Positions 61,179-64,000 of a stretch of 64,000 nucleotides of DNA are shown piece by piece. The stretch covers positions 806,001-870,000 of the forward strand of contig NZ_CP091510.1 in the NCBI RefSeq assembly GCF_022870905.1, given 5' to 3'. The DNA is from Neisseria arctica (GTDB taxonomy: Bacteria; Pseudomonadota; Gammaproteobacteria; Burkholderiales; Neisseriaceae). The translations under genes and the position numbers were made by a program. Position 1 is the first letter of the stretch. Each line of letters starts with the position of its first letter. The notes under the pieces were generated by a model that ran no database searches, had not been told where the DNA came from, and saw only the letters and a program-made list of their open reading frames with translations.

Positions 61179-61274
61179 TTAGCGGCGGCGTTGTTGCACT
61201 TTACGGCTGATATGGCTTACGGCTTTTTGAACCAGATAGGCAACAACAATTTGTTTGATTCTTCGCATTAACAT
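61179..61274 (-). CDS. Small basic peptide (31 aa)
   Basis: Start ATG 61274 with AAGGA seven bases upstream; TAA 61181-61179. Product MLMRRIKQIVVAYLVQKAVS, then HISRKVQQRRR: an amphipathic helix flanked by Arg/Lys clusters, net charge strongly positive. No family known to me. It ends 17 bp before the aldo/keto reductase start, so it could be a leader, a membrane-binding peptide or part of that operon. The ribosome site is the main evidence. Confidence 0.5.
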   Translation of the reverse strand: MLMRRIKQIVVAYLVQKAVSHISRKVQQRRR

Positions 61275-61337
61275 AGCGGTATCCTTAAGAAAAGATAGGA
61301 AGAAAAGCCGTTTTTATTTGCTTGCCGACAAATAGGT

Positions 61338-61364
61338 AGGCCGTCTGAAACTTTCAGACGGCCT
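61338..61364. terminator. DUS inverted-repeat terminator
   Basis: AGGCCGTCTGAAA pair around C, with TTTACA on the plus side. It lies 11 bp after the large oxidoreductase gene's stop (minus strand). Confidence 0.7.
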
Positions 61365-61374
61365 TTACATTGTG

Positions 61375-64000
61375 TTAGAGCAATACTTTTTCAATACCTC
61401 CGTTGGTTGCCCGTTCTATAAAATCCTGTTGCCAGTTGTCTCCAAGTATATGTTTGGCCATTTCGATAACAATGTAATCGGCTTCGATATTGTTATCATC
61501 GCTATAACGGCTCAAACCTTGCAGACAAGCAGGGCAGGAAGTGAGGATTTTCACTTCTTCGGCAGCAGGCAGTGCCGCCAGATTTTTGGTAATTTCTTCT
61601 TGTTTGCGGAATTTCACCTGTGTGGCGATATCCGGTCTTTTCACCGCAAACATACCGCTTTCGCCGCAGCAACGGTCACTGAGTAAAACTTCCTGTCCCA
61701 TCAGTTTGCTGGTGAGCTGGGTGGGGTTGGTTGTTTTGATCGGCGTGTGGCAGGGATCGTGGTAAAGATATTGTTTGCCGGCGACACCGTCGAGTTTGAT
61801 GCCTTTTTCAAGCAGAAACTCGTGGATGTCGATAATACGGCAGCCGGGAAAAATTTCTTCAAATCGGTATTTTTCCAATTGGTCGTAACAAGTGCCGCAG
61901 CTGACCACCACGGTTTTAATGTCGAGGTAGTTGAGGGTATTGGAGACACGGTGGAACAATACGCGGTTTTCGGTAGTGATTTTTTCGGCTTTGTCTGCCA
62001 TACCGCCGGCATCTTGCGGATAGCCGCAGCACAGATAACCCGGGGGCAGTACGGTTTGTACCCCGGCATGCCACAACATGGCTTGAGTTGCCAAACCCAC
62101 TTGACTGAACAGACGTTCGGAACCGCATCCCGGAAAATAAAATACGGCTTCACTGTCTTCGGATAAGGTAGGATTACGAATAATCGGTACGGTTTTGTTG
62201 TCTTCCACACCCAATAGCGCGCGAGCTGTTTTCAGTGGTACGTTGCGCGGCAGGGGGCGGTTGATAAAATGAACGACTTGTTCTTTGATCGGCGTGCTGC
62301 CCAAAGTGGCTTTTGGGGCTTCTTTTTGTTTGTTCAAGCCCAAATGAAACTTTCGTCCCATCTTATAGCCCCAGTTTTGCAGGCGGAAACCGGCATCTAC
62401 TACGCTTTTACGCAATACGTTTACGGTACGCGGATCTGTGGCGTTGAGAAAAGCCATGCCGGCGGCAACGGCGGGATTGAATTTGCGTTTGCCCGATTTG
62501 CGCAAATAATTGCGGATGGCAACTGTTACATCACCGAAATCAATATTGACCGGGCAAGGTTTGACGCAGCGGTGGCATACGGTGCAATGGTCGCCTACGT
62601 CGCTGAGTTCGTCGAAGTGGCGCAGCGATACGCCGCGGCGCGTTTGTTCTTCGTATAAAAAGGCTTCAGTAAGCAGGCCGACACCGAGGATTTTGTTACG
62701 CGGGCTGTAAAGCAGGTTAGCACGCGGTACATGGGTAGAGCAGACGGGTTTGCACTTGCCACAGCGCAGGCAGTCTTTCACCGATTCGGCAATGGTGCCG
62801 AGATCGGATTTTTCCATAATCAGAGATTCTACGCCCAGCAGTTCGAACGAAGGTGTATAGGCGTGGCGCAAATCGGCACCGCGCATCAATTTGCCGCGGT
62901 TGAAATGGCCTTTGGGGTCGATTTTGGCTTTGTAATCCCAAAACGGTTGCATTTCTTCGTCGGTGAGGTATTCCAGTTTGGTGATACCGATACCGTGTTC
63001 GCCTGAAATGACGCCGTTGAGGCTGCGGGCGATGCCCATGATACGGTCAACAGCTCTATGGGCTGTTTGCAGCATTTCGTAATCATCTGAATTGACCGGA
63101 ATATTGGTGTGTACGTTACCATCGCCTGCGTGCATATGCAGGGCGACAAATACCCGGCTGCGGACTACGCGGCTGTGGATTTTTGCCAAGTCGGCTAAAA
63201 TCTTAGTATCTGTTTTACCGCTGAAAATTTCGGCGAGCGGTTTCATGATGTCGGCTTTAACCGATACGCGCAAACGGAAATCGCGAAAAGCGGTAAAGCA
63301 GCTTTCTTCGTCTTTGGCCTCGGCGGCAGCATGTACGGCTTCGCCGTAGCGTTGTTTGTATTGGGCTAAGGGGGTGTCGAGATTATCAAGCAGCCACTGC
63401 CAACGTTCTTTGACTTGGTTGACATGGTTAAGGGCATGATGGGCGCGGCTGCCCAAGAGTTCTTCGCTAGGCAGATCGGTTCCCATTTTATCAACGGGCA
63501 GTTTGCCTTGCAGATAAGGGATCAGTGCCTCGCATAGAGCGAGTTTGTTTTTAATCGACAATTCGATATTAATGCGCTCGATGCCGTCTGAATATTCTCC
63601 CAAGCGCTCAAGCGGAATCACTACGTCTTCATTGATTTTAAAGGCATTGGTGTGCTTGGCGATGGCAGCGGTGCGGCTTCGGTCTAGCCAGAAGGTTTTG
63701 CGGGCTTCTGGGCTGACGGCGATAAAGCCTTCGCCGTCGCGCGCTTGTGCCAGAGAGACAATATGTTCGGCAGCTTCGGTAACGGCTTGTTCGTCATCAG
63801 ATACTATATCGGCAATCAACACCATTTTGGGGCGGCCTTTGCCGGCCGCTTTGGTCGCATAACCGACGGCTCGGACATATCGCCAGTCGAGGTGTTCCAA
63901 ACCGGCCAGTTTTACACTTTCGTGCGCCAGCAGATAGTCGCGGATTTCCACGATAGACGGAGTGGCATTTGCCACAGTGCCGAAGAACTCCAAGCATACG
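61375..64000 (-). CDS. Large FAD/Fe-S oxidoreductase (DUF3683, D-lactate dehydrogenase-like), C-terminal part
   Basis: 874 codons are visible; the frame is open to the end of the window, so the N-terminus (including most of the FAD domain) is missing. Order: the end of the FAD-binding domain and its cap (VFVALHMHAGDGNVHTNIPVN, GEHGIGITKLEYL), the two 4Fe-4S motifs CLRCGKCKPVCSTHVP and CTVCHRCVKPCPVNIDF, then CCG cysteine-rich domains (FPGCGSERLFSQVGLA, LCCGYPQDAGG, SCGTCYDQ; DPCHTPIK, DRCCGESGMFAVKRPDIA, SCPACLQG). This architecture fits large D-2-hydroxyacid dehydrogenases of Neisseria, which feed electrons to quinones. Substrate not proven. Confidence 0.88.
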   Translation of the reverse strand, partial: VCLEFFGTVANATPSIVEIRDYLLAHESVKLAGLEHLDWRYVRAVGYATKAAGKGRPKMVLIADIVSDDEQAVTEAAEHIVSLAQARDGEGFIAVSPEARKTFWLDRSRTAAIAKHTNAFKINEDVVIPLERLGEYSDGIERINIELSIKNKLALCEALIPYLQGKLPVDKMGTDLPSEELLGSRAHHALNHVNQVKERWQWLLDNLDTPLAQYKQRYGEAVHAAAEAKDEESCFTAFRDFRLRVSVKADIMKPLAEIFSGKTDTKILADLAKIHSRVVRSRVFVALHMHAGDGNVHTNIPVNSDDYEMLQTAHRAVDRIMGIARSLNGVISGEHGIGITKLEYLTDEEMQPFWDYKAKIDPKGHFNRGKLMRGADLRHAYTPSFELLGVESLIMEKSDLGTIAESVKDCLRCGKCKPVCSTHVPRANLLYSPRNKILGVGLLTEAFLYEEQTRRGVSLRHFDELSDVGDHCTVCHRCVKPCPVNIDFGDVTVAIRNYLRKSGKRKFNPAVAAGMAFLNATDPRTVNVLRKSVVDAGFRLQNWGYKMGRKFHLGLNKQKEAPKATLGSTPIKEQVVHFINRPLPRNVPLKTARALLGVEDNKTVPIIRNPTLSEDSEAVFYFPGCGSERLFSQVGLATQAMLWHAGVQTVLPPGYLCCGYPQDAGGMADKAEKITTENRVLFHRVSNTLNYLDIKTVVVSCGTCYDQLEKYRFEEIFPGCRIIDIHEFLLEKGIKLDGVAGKQYLYHDPCHTPIKTTNPTQLTSKLMGQEVLLSDRCCGESGMFAVKRPDIATQVKFRKQEEITKNLAALPAAEEVKILTSCPACLQGLSRYSDDNNIEADYIVIEMAKHILGDNWQQDFIERATNGGIEKVLL

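Overview
The window is chromosomal DNA of a Neisseria species. The 10-base core GCCGTCTGAA of the neisserial DNA uptake sequence (DUS) occurs dozens of times, in both the AT- and AG-prefixed forms, mostly as inverted pairs between genes where it doubles as a transcription terminator. Gene content and order also fit: dnaB followed by the minor-pilin cluster pilHIJKX, an eptA-type lipid A phosphoethanolamine transferase, lutACB with lctP, and leuC-(entericidins)-leuD-leuB. The species cannot be fixed from the sequence alone.

Layout. 1-4.7 kb: end of a luciferase-like monooxygenase, an unrecognised gene with a structured leader, ubiX, a candidate small RNA with its own promoter and terminator, and pgm. 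4.7-8.2 kb: a zapG-like gene, then a DUS-free island holding a degenerate ATPase gene and a P4-type integrase, next to tRNA-Leu and a 16-bp direct repeat. 8.4-10.1 kb: GAF protein and ribA, then tRNA-Val and tRNA-Asp. 10.7-16.8 kb: lactate use (lctP, lutB, lutC, lutA and a divergent GntR regulator with a palindromic operator). 17-23 kb: rhlE and the leucine genes, with two tandem entericidin lipoproteins between leuD and leuC. 23-30.5 kb: fadD, bfd, cysJ, putP and an unrecognised gene. 30.7-38.7 kb: alcohol dehydrogenase, hexapeptide acyltransferase, lipA-lipB-ybeD, lon, HU and sodB. 38.8-45.2 kb: dnaB, five minor pilin genes, radA. 45.6-51.2 kb: a second DEAD-box helicase, an RlmK-like methyltransferase, a small lipoprotein and clpB. 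51.3-56.5 kb: cytochrome b and PepSY pair, eptA, a PEBP-like protein, a glutaredoxin-like protein and ttcA. 56.6-61.3 kb: YczE-like membrane protein, a four-gene flavin/haem redox operon (PepSY protein, small anchored protein, ApbE, ferric-reductase-like membrane protein), an aldo/keto reductase and a 31-residue basic peptide. 61.4-64 kb: the C-terminal 870 or so residues of a large FAD/Fe-S oxidoreductase that runs off the end.

How it works together: lactate is imported by LctP and oxidised by LutACB under a LldR/LutR-type repressor. Lon and ClpB both have good matches to heat-shock sigma-32 promoters. YbeD, LipB and LipA form the lipoate operon. PilH-I-J-K-X are the minor pilins that prime type IV pili and so serve DNA uptake, to which the dense DUS elements also belong. 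The most unusual items are a 9-G tract in pilJ where slippage either way truncates the protein, a candidate sRNA at 2960-3080, the ApbE/PepSY redox operon with an SGTT sequence in its small anchored protein, a 41-codon upstream ORF in a two-hairpin leader at 1.8-1.9 kb, and the integrase scar at 5.5-8.1 kb.
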